Origin: a virus
Length of the DNA stretch: 20,980 bases
Strand: one strand, 5' to 3'
IMG/VR virus record: IMGVR_UViG_3300010883_000626
Location: 1-20,980 of that record
Part shown: in pieces, positions 8,074-14,511 of the stretch
How the letters are laid out: each line of letters opens with the position of its first letter
How positions within the stretch are numbered: the first letter of the stretch is position 1
Made by a program: the position numbers and the translations under genes
Notes under the pieces: model-generated
Told to the model about the DNA's origin: nothing
Databases searched by the model: none
What the model saw: only the letters and a program-made list of their open reading frames with translations

Positions 8074-9323
8074 AAACCTTTAAAAACTTAATATCTGAGG
8101 TTGCTGAACCAAAAGCAGGCGACGAAAAGGCATTCAAAGCTAAACACATCGTAACTAAAGTAGGACATCCTGTTGCTTTAGATCACCAATTTACTGGTGA
8201 AATTACTGGAACTAAGAAATCCAAGCGCAGGGCAGATCTTGCACCGGGCGAAGATGCAGAAGTATACGAAGATCTAGATGCGTTAAACAAAAAAGCCCTT
8301 AAAGGTAAGCATAAAGATCGTAAAGATAAAGACATTGATAATGACGGTGACGTTGATAGTTCAGATGAATATCTCCACCGTCGGCGCAAAGCAATCAGCA
8401 AAGCGATTAACAAAGATAAAACAGAATCTACTGATGAATCTGTTGAAGAGATATTGGCTGAAAACCCAATGGAAGAAAAGCCAATGATGATGGGCGCGCT
8501 GCGTTCTATGTCACACAATTTATCTGGTATTGCGCGCTACATACAATCAACGCAAGATCCTGAAGAATGGTTCCAAAATAAATTGGCGGGCGTTGCAAAA
8601 GAAATGCAAACTTTATATTCGTATGCTACTGCAGAAGTAATGGCTATGGGAGAAGAAGCTGAGATTGGTGAAGCTAGAAGTAAAGCTCCTAAAATTAAAA
8701 GATCACTAGCGGACGTATCTGTTAAAGGTATCGCTAAACGTGCTAATAGGATGGCTGCTACTGGTAAAAACGAAGATATCGATGAAGCGAAAGCAAAGCC
8801 TGTTAAACAAACAATTTCTCAAAAAACTATTACAAGAGCTTTACAGGGAATGAAAGTTCAGCCTAAGGGCAAGGTTTCTCTTAAAAAAGCTCCTTGGGAC
8901 AAAAGCGAATCTGCAGAGATCGTTGAAGCTGATGAAGGCCAAATTCGCATTGTAGATTTAGCAAAGGTTCATCCTGATAACAGAGCAGGAGCTACTCAAA
9001 AACACGGTTTTCAAATTCAAAAGTTCCATGGTGGTAAATTTGTGAACCAAGGCGCGCCGTATTCAACTAAAGACGCCGCTGACAAAGTTAGAGAAACAGG
9101 GCAGCATTCTATGCAGTTTGAATCCCTCGATGAATCGTTTAAAGCTGGGATGGTTAAATTAAAAAATGGTGATTCAGTCGTTCTTAAAGATAAAGACGCC
9201 AAAATTTTAAATCAGATGTTTAAAGATCTTACATCTGCAAACCGTAAAAAAATGCAGGCAACTGCAATGCTAGATAAATCTGGCTTTGAAGAAATTCTCG
9301 GTTTTGCAAGAGAAGCTATGTAA
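8070..9323 (+). CDS. Prohead core / internal virion protein candidate with an EF-hand-like loop (gp67/68 position)
   Basis: This 417-residue charged, Lys/Glu-rich protein occupies the place where T4 has the small core proteins gp67 and gp68, between portal and protease. Residues 88-99 form a 12-residue EF-hand-like loop, D-x-D-x-D-G-D-x-D-x-x-D, with acidic residues at positions 1, 3, 5, 9 and 12, Gly at 6 and Val at 8. Several (I/L)-x-E sites resemble prohead protease cleavage points: I-S-E near 10, L-A-E near 131, I-G-E|A at 201, I-D-E|A at 239, I-V-E|A at 286 and L-D-E|S at 355. The C-terminal 65 residues (L-K-N-G-D-S-V-V-L, then G-F-E-E-I-L-G-F-A) form a compact-looking domain. A scaffold-associated role is inferred from context. 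I cannot match it to a named T4 protein. Confidence 0.6.
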   Translation: MKTFKNLISEVAEPKAGDEKAFKAKHIVTKVGHPVALDHQFTGEITGTKKSKRRADLAPGEDAEVYEDLDALNKKALKGKHKDRKDKDIDNDGDVDSSDEYLHRRRKAISKAINKDKTESTDESVEEILAENPMEEKPMMMGALRSMSHNLSGIARYIQSTQDPEEWFQNKLAGVAKEMQTLYSYATAEVMAMGEEAEIGEARSKAPKIKRSLADVSVKGIAKRANRMAATGKNEDIDEAKAKPVKQTISQKTITRALQGMKVQPKGKVSLKKAPWDKSESAEIVEADEGQIRIVDLAKVHPDNRAGATQKHGFQIQKFHGGKFVNQGAPYSTKDAADKVRETGQHSMQFESLDESFKAGMVKLKNGDSVVLKDKDAKILNQMFKDLTSANRKKMQATAMLDKSGFEEILGFAREAM

Positions 9324-9584
9324 ATGGCTTGGGTGACGGTTCCTGGATCAAACAGTATTTGGCAATACGACAATGCGCCTACTCTTGGTTCTTTAGCCAC
9401 AGGCGCAAAAGTTCACCCTGATGACCAATATTATAGAGAAGCTAATGGTACAGTCGCCGCTGGCATAAGAACATATACTCCCACTGGCGGGTCTGCCCAA
9501 AGAACATATGTTAGATGTAGAAAAATCGGTGAAACAATTATTCGCGGCGAGCTGAACAAAAACTATTACGACGCTAAAGTATAA
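9324..9584 (+). CDS. Small uncharacterised protein between the core-like gene and gp21
   Basis: The 86-residue product starts at the base after the preceding stop (TAA then ATG), so it is probably translated by re-initiation. It begins M-A-W-V-T-V-P-G-S-N, then W-Q-Y-D-N-A-P-T-L-G. It contains Y-R-E-A-N-G-T-V-A-A-G-I-R-T-Y-T near the middle and ends with a basic stretch. There is no signal peptide, membrane segment or catalytic motif. Its place inside the capsid gene cluster and the late promoter before it suggest a virion or assembly protein. The function is unknown. Confidence 0.75.
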   Translation: MAWVTVPGSNSIWQYDNAPTLGSLATGAKVHPDDQYYREANGTVAAGIRTYTPTGGSAQRTYVRCRKIGETIIRGELNKNYYDAKV

Positions 9585-9595
9585 ATATATAAATA
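9580..9595 (+). promoter_or_regulatory. Tandem T4-type late promoters before gp21
   Basis: Two exact TATAAATA octamers lie directly head to tail, at 9580-9587 and 9588-9595, followed by another AT-rich stretch and a GAGGAG ribosome site. The distance to the gp21 start is 39-47 bases. The first copy overlaps the stop codon of the preceding small gene. Confidence 0.75.
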
Positions 9596-9634
9596 AACAT
9601 ATATTATACTAATAAATTAACGAGGAGTATATAC

Positions 9635-10321
9635 ATGAGGCTAATTACTGAAGTATTCGATGAAGATTGCGAGGTTTTCACCGAAGCAACTGAAAACGGT
9701 AAGAAGAATTACTTCATTGAAGGTATCTTCATGCAAGGCGATATGAAAAATCGTAATGGCCGTATATATCCTTCGGCTATTCTTGAAAAAGAAATGAATA
9801 GATATCAAAAAACTTTCATTGAAACAAAGAGAGCGCTTGGCGAACTGGGTCACCCTGATGGACCACAGATCAATGGCGACCGAGTTTCGCATTTAATTAC
9901 CGAGATGAAACGTGAAGGAACGAATTTTATTGGACGGGCAAAAATTTTGTCTACTCCGATGGGCGAAATTGTTAAAACCTTTGTAGACGAAGGCGTACGA
10001 GTTGGAGTATCAACGCGTGGTCTTGGTTCAGTAAAACCTACTAAAGAAGGTATCATGGAAGTACAGGACGACTTTCATTTAGCAACAGTTGATATCGTAA
10101 CAGATCCATCCGGGCCTGACTGTTTTGTAAACGGCATTATGGAAAATACCGAATATTATTACGATATTGGTGCTGGAACTTGGAGACAGCAAGCTATAGA
10201 GCAAGTTGTTGAAGAAATAGTACAAGAAGTGAAAAAGGAATATAAGAGAACAATCAGGGTGATTGACGAGTCGCACGCTGCTAAACTCTTTGAAAAATTC
10301 CTTACTTCTCTGAAAAATTAA
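9635..10321 (+). CDS. 21: Prohead maturation protease, T4 gp21 family
   Basis: The 228-residue product is about the T4 gp21 length (212). The serine-protease dyad is visible as His73 in G-E-L-G-H-P-D-G-P and Ser126 in V-G-V-S-T-R-G. The conserved T-V-D-I-V-T-D-P-S-G-P segment follows (Asp153). In T4 this enzyme sits in the prohead core, is activated on assembly, cuts gp22, gp23 and other proteins after (I/L)-x-E, and then degrades itself. The start ATG 9635 has a GAGGAG ribosome site, and the tandem late promoters lie just upstream. The substrate gp23 downstream contains a matching cleavage site. Confidence 0.95.
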   Translation: MRLITEVFDEDCEVFTEATENGKKNYFIEGIFMQGDMKNRNGRIYPSAILEKEMNRYQKTFIETKRALGELGHPDGPQINGDRVSHLITEMKREGTNFIGRAKILSTPMGEIVKTFVDEGVRVGVSTRGLGSVKPTKEGIMEVQDDFHLATVDIVTDPSGPDCFVNGIMENTEYYYDIGAGTWRQQAIEQVVEEIVQEVKKEYKRTIRVIDESHAAKLFEKFLTSLKN

Positions 10322-10325
10322 TAAT

Positions 10326-10333
10326 TATAAATA
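10326..10333 (+). promoter_or_regulatory. T4-type late promoter before gp22
   Basis: There is an exact TATAAATA in the 60-base gap after gp21, 48 bases before the gp22 start. An AGAGGAGAG ribosome site follows. Confidence 0.78.
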
Positions 10334-10381
10334 TGGATATAGTAATATAATAACACGGATCCAATTAAGAGGAGAGTAAAT

Positions 10382-11338
10382 ATGTCAGAATTAGAAGAAA
10401 AATTCGTTGCTGACGACGGTGTTTCGGAGGTTCCTGAACCAACGACGCCAGAGGGCGGCGCAATTAAAAAGAAAAAAGCTGATGTTAAAAAGAAAGTAGA
10501 TGCTAAAGCTGATACTGTAGAAGCACCACCAATGTCTGAAGAAGCTGATGAAGCTGATGACAACATTGAAGTTGCGGAAGAAGTAGAAGTACTTTCTGTT
10601 GAAGAGTCTATCGCTTCAATGTTTGAAGGCGCAGATCTTTCTGAAGAATTTAAATCTAAAGTATCTTTAGTATTTGAAACTGCAGTTAGAGAAGCAACTA
10701 ACACAAAAGTAAACGAAGCTGTTTCTGAGCTCGAAGAAGAGTTTGACAAGAAATTAGTTGAAACTGTTGAAGTTGCAATAGAAGAAATTACCGAAAACCT
10801 AGACTCATATCTCGACTATGTCGTTGAGCAGTGGATGGAAGAAAATGTAGTAGCTGTAGAATCTGGCATTAAAGTAGAAATGGCAGAATCGTTAATGGAC
10901 GGCCTCAAAGAAATCTTTACTTCACATAACATAGATATCGACGAAGAAACAGTCGATGTTGTTGCTGGTTTAGAAGAACAAGTTAGCGAAATCCAAGCGC
11001 AAGCGAACGATGCGATTAACGAAAATATTTCCCTCGCAAAGGAAATAGCTGCTCTCAAAGCTGAAAAGACTTTTGATAACATTTCTGAAGGACTTACCGT
11101 TTCTCAGAAAGAAAGATTAAAATCCTTATCAGAAAAACTTGATAACGAAGATTTACAAGCATATGAGACAGACCTTGGCACTCTTAAGGAATCGTTCTTT
11201 AAAGCTAAAAAAGCACAGGTAATAAGCGAAGAAACAGAAGACGAAGTTATTACTGAAGAGACTGAAACAAGAAAAACATTATCTCAGTATGCATCGGTTT
11301 CTGCTATCGTTGAAGCCATCAACAGTAAACAAAAGTAA
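10382..11338 (+). CDS. 22: Major prohead scaffolding core protein, T4 gp22 family
   Basis: This 318-residue protein (T4 gp22 has 269) is strongly acidic and predicted mostly helical. Long Glu-rich heptad-like stretches cover about residues 70-270, for example S-E-L-E-E-E-F-D-K-K-L-V-E-T-V-E. A short basic C-terminal end contains L-S-Q-Y-A-S-V-S-A-I-V-E-A-I. A Lys-rich patch is near residues 28-42. The composition, and the position between the protease and the capsid gene, fit the T4 scaffold that shapes the prohead and is then cut to peptides. Sequence similarity in this family is low, so the call rests on synteny plus composition. It has its own late promoter and a strong ribosome site. Confidence 0.88.
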   Translation: MSELEEKFVADDGVSEVPEPTTPEGGAIKKKKADVKKKVDAKADTVEAPPMSEEADEADDNIEVAEEVEVLSVEESIASMFEGADLSEEFKSKVSLVFETAVREATNTKVNEAVSELEEEFDKKLVETVEVAIEEITENLDSYLDYVVEQWMEENVVAVESGIKVEMAESLMDGLKEIFTSHNIDIDEETVDVVAGLEEQVSEIQAQANDAINENISLAKEIAALKAEKTFDNISEGLTVSQKERLKSLSEKLDNEDLQAYETDLGTLKESFFKAKKAQVISEETEDEVITEETETRKTLSQYASVSAIVEAINSKQK

Positions 11339-11350
11339 AAATAACCAAAT

Positions 11351-11358
11351 TATAAATA
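11351..11358 (+). promoter_or_regulatory. T4-type late promoter before gp23
   Basis: There is an exact TATAAATA 37 bases before the gp23 end of the leader, in the short gap after gp22. A TAGGAGAG ribosome site precedes the ATG at 11396. This is the promoter expected to give the highest late output. Confidence 0.78.
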
Positions 11359-11395
11359 TCAGTATAGTTAAAACAACAGGGATAGGAGAGACAAA

Positions 11396-12709
11396 ATGAG
11401 TCAATCTAGCAGAACATTAGTTGAAAAGTGGGGTCCTCTTCTCGAGCACTCTTCTTTCGCAGCAATCAAGGACGAGCACAGAAAAGCAGTTACTGCTACT
11501 CTTCTTGAAAACACAGAAAAAGCGCTTGTAGAAAGTGGCGACCAGTCTATTAACATGACTTCGCTTTTACAAGAAGCTCCAACAAACGCAGCTGGCACGG
11601 GCGGTTTCGGTTCGGGCGCAGGCACAAATCCAACAGCAGGCTATGATCCAGTATTGATCAGCTTGGTGCGTCGTTCCATGCCAAACCTAATGGCATATGA
11701 CATTGCTGGCGTGCAGCCGATGACAGGACCAACAGGTCTTATCTTCGCAATGCGCTCTAACATGAATGCAATGACAGGTAACACTGCACAAGAAGCATTC
11801 TACAACGAAGCCGATACAGACTTCTCTGGTACAGGTACAATGTCTAGCACAACTGGTGCGGGTGCAACAGCACCAACAGGTACAGGTCTTGCAACTGCAG
11901 ACGCTGAAGCACTTGGCGACGGTGGCGGCACACAATTTGCAGAAATGGCGCTTGCTATTGAAAAAGTAACTGTTGCTGCTAAATCACGTGCGTTGAAAGC
12001 AGAATACACCACAGAGCTAGCACAAGATCTTCGTGCTGTTCATGGTCTTGATGCCGAAACAGAACTTGCAAACATTCTTCAATCTGAAATCCTAGCGGAA
12101 ATCAACCGTGAAGTTGTTCGTACAATCTATAGCACTGCGGTAACTGGTGCAGCTGGAACTGCTTCAGCCGGTGTGTTCGACTTAGACGTCGATGCAAACG
12201 GTCGTTGGTCAGTAGAGAAATTTAAAGGCTTGATGTTCCAGGTTGAAATCGAAGCTAACGCGATTGCAAAAGCAACTCGTCGCGGTAAAGGTAACATTGT
12301 AATTTGTTCTTCTGACGTAGCGTCAGCATTGCAAATGTCCGGTGTTCTTGATTACACACCAGCACTTAACAGCAACGCAATTAACGTTGATGATACAGGC
12401 AACACATTCGCCGGTATCTTGAACGGTCGTTACAGAGTGTACATCGATCCATATGCAGGTTCAAACTACCTAGTAGTAGGATATAAAGGTTCTAGCGCAT
12501 TCGATGCAGGCCTCTTCTATTGCCCATACGTTCCATTGCAAATGTATCGTGCGGTCGGTGAGAATTCCTTCCAGCCAAAAATTGGCTTTAAAACACGTTA
12601 TGGTATGGTTGCTAATCCATTCGCAGCTGGCCCAACACGTAGTGAAGGTGCTCTTACAGATAACACTAACGTATACTACCGCAGAGTTCGCATCAGCAAC
12701 CTCTTCTAG
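11396..12709 (+). CDS. 23: Major capsid protein, T4 gp23 family (HK97 fold)
   Basis: The 437-residue product is shorter than T4 gp23 (521) but typical of marine T4-like phages. The N-terminal propeptide (about 1-60) is helical and ends in S-L-L-Q-E|A-P, a good match to the (I/L)-x-E prohead protease site. Mature protein would therefore begin at Ala61. The following segments G-Y-D-P-V-L-I-S-L-V-R-R-S-M-P-N-L, P-M-T-G-P-T-G-L-I-F-A-M-R and S-R-A-L-K-A-E-Y-T are classic gp23 signatures, and F-N/Q-P-K-I-G-F-K-T-R-Y-G lies near the C-terminus. It forms the hexamers of the icosahedral head. GC content looks higher than in neighbouring genes, in line with high expression. A terminator follows directly. 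Confidence 0.98.
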   Translation: MSQSSRTLVEKWGPLLEHSSFAAIKDEHRKAVTATLLENTEKALVESGDQSINMTSLLQEAPTNAAGTGGFGSGAGTNPTAGYDPVLISLVRRSMPNLMAYDIAGVQPMTGPTGLIFAMRSNMNAMTGNTAQEAFYNEADTDFSGTGTMSSTTGAGATAPTGTGLATADAEALGDGGGTQFAEMALAIEKVTVAAKSRALKAEYTTELAQDLRAVHGLDAETELANILQSEILAEINREVVRTIYSTAVTGAAGTASAGVFDLDVDANGRWSVEKFKGLMFQVEIEANAIAKATRRGKGNIVICSSDVASALQMSGVLDYTPALNSNAINVDDTGNTFAGILNGRYRVYIDPYAGSNYLVVGYKGSSAFDAGLFYCPYVPLQMYRAVGENSFQPKIGFKTRYGMVANPFAAGPTRSEGALTDNTNVYYRRVRISNLF

Positions 12710-12720
12710 TATAATAAAAA

Positions 12721-12744
12721 AGGGAGAGGGTTTAACCTCTCCCT
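12721..12744 (-). terminator. Rho-independent terminator for the minus-strand block
   Basis: A perfect nine-base stem (agggagagg / cctctccct) encloses a six-base loop. Read on the minus strand, the stem is followed by TTTTT and more A/T bases (plus-strand A-run at 12716-12720). On the plus strand it is followed by ctataaac, with no U-tract. It lies just beyond the stop of the last minus-strand gene. Confidence 0.75.
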
Positions 12745-12755
12745 CTATAAACTAG

Positions 12756-12781
12756 GGCCGCTTTTTAAGCGGCCTTTTTTT
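12756..12781 (+). terminator. Rho-independent terminator after gp23
   Basis: A perfect eight-base GC-rich stem (ggccgctt / aagcggcc) has a three-base loop and seven Ts at 12775-12781. The U-tract is on the plus strand only, so it ends the capsid-gene transcript before it enters the convergent genes. Confidence 0.9.
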
Positions 12782-12787
12782 ATTACT

Positions 12788-12967
12788 TTATCTGATTACT
12801 AACGGTATCACGTTTGATGAATCGTGGTAATCCCCGCTTTCATAATAATCACGACACGCTTCTTCTCTTATCATAATGCCATCGCGTATACGATAAGATG
12901 TGATTTCACGCCGGATTACGCCAATAGTATCAGCGTCAAACGCGTTTTTAAATGGACCTTCTGTCAT
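12788..12967 (-). CDS. Small uncharacterised protein (59 residues), last gene of the minus-strand block
   Basis: An uninterrupted 59-codon frame runs from ATG at 12967 to TAA at 12788. It reads M-T-E-G-P-F-K-N-A-F-D-A-D-T-I-G at the N-terminus, then R-R-E-I-T-S-Y-R-I-R-D-G, a charged centre with A-C-R-D-Y-Y-E, and D-Y-H-D-S-S-N near the end. It begins six bases after the stop of the DsbA-like gene and ends next to the terminator, so it fits exactly in the remaining space. No strong ribosome site is visible, so coupled translation from the gene before it is likely. The function is unknown. Composition and packing make it a likely real gene. Confidence 0.7.
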   Translation of the reverse strand: MTEGPFKNAFDADTIGVIRREITSYRIRDGIMIREEACRDYYESGDYHDSSNVIPLVIR

Positions 12968-12973
12968 TTTATA

Positions 12974-13282
12974 CTATGAACCACTCTTTTCAATTTGTCT
13001 TGAAACTGGAGCCATCACCGCAGATGCAAATTCCATAAATTCTTCATTGCGTGCTGCTTCTTCCATTAAGTTTGAAGCGTGAAAAATTCTAGCAAGTTTG
13101 TTAAAATCTTTTTTTGATACGTTTACTTTTTCAAGAATTTGTTCTGCAATATCTTTTTGTAAGTCTTTTTCTGCCGAAATTCTTGTCATAGAATCTGACA
13201 TTTCTCGTAATGCATTTTGAATAACTTTGCGATCGCTGTCTGTAATAACAGATGGCAAAGATTGTGTTGTTTGAGTATTCAT
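12974..13282 (-). CDS. dsbA: DsbA-like double-stranded DNA-binding protein (late transcription accessory)
   Basis: This 102-residue, mainly helical, charged protein has a central segment K-D-I-A-E-Q-I-L-E-K-V-N-V-S-K-K-D-F-N-K that aligns with T4 DsbA (K-D-I-R-I-R-A-K-D-E-L-G-V-D-G-K-M-F-N-R). A second match is A-R-I-F-H-A-S-N against L-A-L-Y-H-K-D-N, and the C-terminal E-E-F-M-E-F-A-S-A-V matches E-E-V-V-E-L-Y-D-A-V. T4 DsbA (89 residues) binds double-stranded DNA near late promoters and assists late transcription. The gene overlaps the preceding nucleotidyltransferase gene by four bases. The assignment is from remembered sequence similarity and is moderately secure. The N-terminal 25 residues are extra relative to T4. 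Confidence 0.6.
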   Translation of the reverse strand: MNTQTTQSLPSVITDSDRKVIQNALREMSDSMTRISAEKDLQKDIAEQILEKVNVSKKDFNKLARIFHASNLMEEAARNEEFMEFASAVMAPVSRQIEKSGS

Positions 13283-13686
13283 AATATACCTTTCTTTCTC
13301 ATTTCTTCTCTTATTTTAGTAGCACTTATATCATGGGTTTCTTCACCGAGATCGTGTTCAGTAAAAGTGTATCCTACATCACGGCCATAGCTAATGTCGA
13401 CAATGTTTGGCACTTCAAGGATAAGATATTCATAACCATTGCGAAAACCGTGCTGCTCTAATCTGTTTTCAATATTAGAAATTACATCAATAATACCAAA
13501 GGGGTTATCATCTTGCAGACGAGTCCGCCCAGAACCAGCATCGCCTTCATATTGATAAACATCGCGTATCATAATTACAACCTGGCCAGTAATAGAATAG
13601 GCTTGCTTAAACAATTCGGTATGTCCGTCATGCCAAGGCTGCCAACGTCCTAACATCTGCACTGAGGGTTTCTTATAATCAAACAT
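13279..13686 (-). CDS. HxGH nucleotidyltransferase (cytidylyltransferase / NMN adenylyltransferase-like)
   Basis: This 135-residue single-domain enzyme has the nucleotidyltransferase motif G-R-W-Q-P-W-H-D-G-H (about residues 13-22) and the C-terminal I-S-A-T-K-I-R-E-E-M (about 119-128), which equals the I-S-S-T-x-x-R signature. Both bind the NTP triphosphate. An N-P-F segment in the middle resembles NMN adenylyltransferases. The family joins a nucleotide to a phosphorylated small molecule and releases pyrophosphate. The substrate here could be a phosphoalcohol/sugar phosphate or nicotinamide mononucleotide; sequence alone does not decide. The start ATG 13686 overlaps the end of the APS-kinase-like gene by eight bases, so the two products are probably made together and may act in one pathway. 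Confidence 0.75.
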   Translation of the reverse strand: MFDYKKPSVQMLGRWQPWHDGHTELFKQAYSITGQVVIMIRDVYQYEGDAGSGRTRLQDDNPFGIIDVISNIENRLEQHGFRNGYEYLILEVPNIVDISYGRDVGYTFTEHDLGEETHDISATKIREEMRKKGIL

Positions 13687-14134
13687 AATCAGCTCCCAAG
13701 TTATATCCTTTACCTTGTTTTAAAAGAGAATAGCGCTGTATTACTTTTGAAAGAATTTCAGGAGTATTGGTAAACCATTCCTTAACATGATAATCGCACT
13801 CAACCGGATCCTCAAATATTTTGTTTGTGTCTTTAAATTTACTTTCTTTAATAGTATCCATCCACACTGTAAAGTCGGCATCAAACGCTAATCGAGTTTC
13901 TTTAGTTGGGCATACGAAATCACTTACACAATTCTTACCTGCCCGAATCACTCCATCGCTTAAATGTTTCATACGCAAAGCCTGCCGTATACGTCCCTTT
14001 GGACTAAAATCCCAATCATCGTACAATTGCCTAACCTCATCTGCGTTGATGTACACGGCATCGATAATATTTGCAAAGGGTTCAGCTAACGTAGATTTAC
14101 CCGAACCTGGCAGCCCAAATATAAGTATTTTCAT
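13679..14134 (-). CDS. APS-kinase-like P-loop kinase (CysC-like)
   Basis: The product has 151 residues. The Walker A motif G-L-P-G-S-G-K-S-T is at about residues 7-15. I-N-A-D-E-V-R (about 29-35) replaces the CysC segment D-G-D-N-V-R. D-F-S-P-K-G-R-I-R (about 42-50) matches G-F-S-x-x-D-R, and D-F-V-C-P-T-K-E-T-R (about 72-81) matches the CysC A-F-I-S-P-x-R-x-x-R segment. Typical APS kinases have about 190-200 residues, so this one is compact. CysC makes 3'-phosphoadenylyl sulfate from APS and ATP. Related P-loop kinases act on other small molecules or on polynucleotide ends, so the substrate is uncertain. The gene overlaps the membrane-protein gene before it by four bases. Confidence 0.65.
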   Translation of the reverse strand: MKILIFGLPGSGKSTLAEPFANIIDAVYINADEVRQLYDDWDFSPKGRIRQALRMKHLSDGVIRAGKNCVSDFVCPTKETRLAFDADFTVWMDTIKESKFKDTNKIFEDPVECDYHVKEWFTNTPEILSKVIQRYSLLKQGKGYNLGADYV

Positions 14135-14499
14135 TGTTTCTCATCCTCTAAATTTTGTTGTAAAAACCCAAGAATATTAGTTAATAAAAATATTGTCGAA
14201 TGCGCAAACATAAAGCCAGCAAAAATCATATATCCTTGGTGATACACCTGATATGAAGATAACAGGTATAGCAGGGAAATTAATATTAAAATATGATAAT
14301 TATGGTCGTTTTTGTCTTCTTTATGTTTAATGAAACCCGAAAGCATGCTTGCTGCTGCAATAGATTGCATAAAGCCGATATAACTAACCATTCCCATAAC
14401 TGGGTACATGGCCCAGGCTATACCATAGGTTGAAGCAAAAATAGAGCCAGCTTGGAACAGCGCGTTTGCAGTTGCGGTGTATATATTACTTGTAAACAA
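14131..14499 (-). CDS. Small multi-pass membrane protein of unknown function
   Basis: The 122-residue product has three or four hydrophobic helices: about residues 14-34, 36-57, 67-85 and 88-110. A hydrophilic K-H-K-E-D-K-N-D-H-N-Y-H loop sits near 58-69, and the C-terminus is charged. The start is TTG at 14499, supported by AAAAGGT seven bases upstream. The next in-frame ATG would remove the first helix. The gene begins 12 bases after the ALAS stop and its own stop overlaps the APS-kinase-like start. It therefore lies within one transcript between two metabolic enzymes, which could mean a transport or anchoring role, but nothing in the sequence shows this. Confidence 0.75.
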   Translation of the reverse strand: MFTSNIYTATANALFQAGSIFASTYGIAWAMYPVMGMVSYIGFMQSIAAASMLSGFIKHKEDKNDHNYHILILISLLYLLSSYQVYHQGYMIFAGFMFAHSTIFLLTNILGFLQQNLEDEKQ

Positions 14500-14511
14500 T
14501 TGATGTACCTT

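Noticed and set aside
11687-11935. Cysteine-rich 82-codon frame antisense to gp23
   Set aside because: The Cys/His-rich product comes from reading the Ala/Thr/Gly codons of gp23 backwards (for example aca/gca). There is no promoter or ribosome site.
12504-12755. 83-codon plus-strand frame overlapping the gp23 end and the terminators
   Set aside because: It runs through the first terminator hairpin, has no ribosome site, and is out of frame with gp23.
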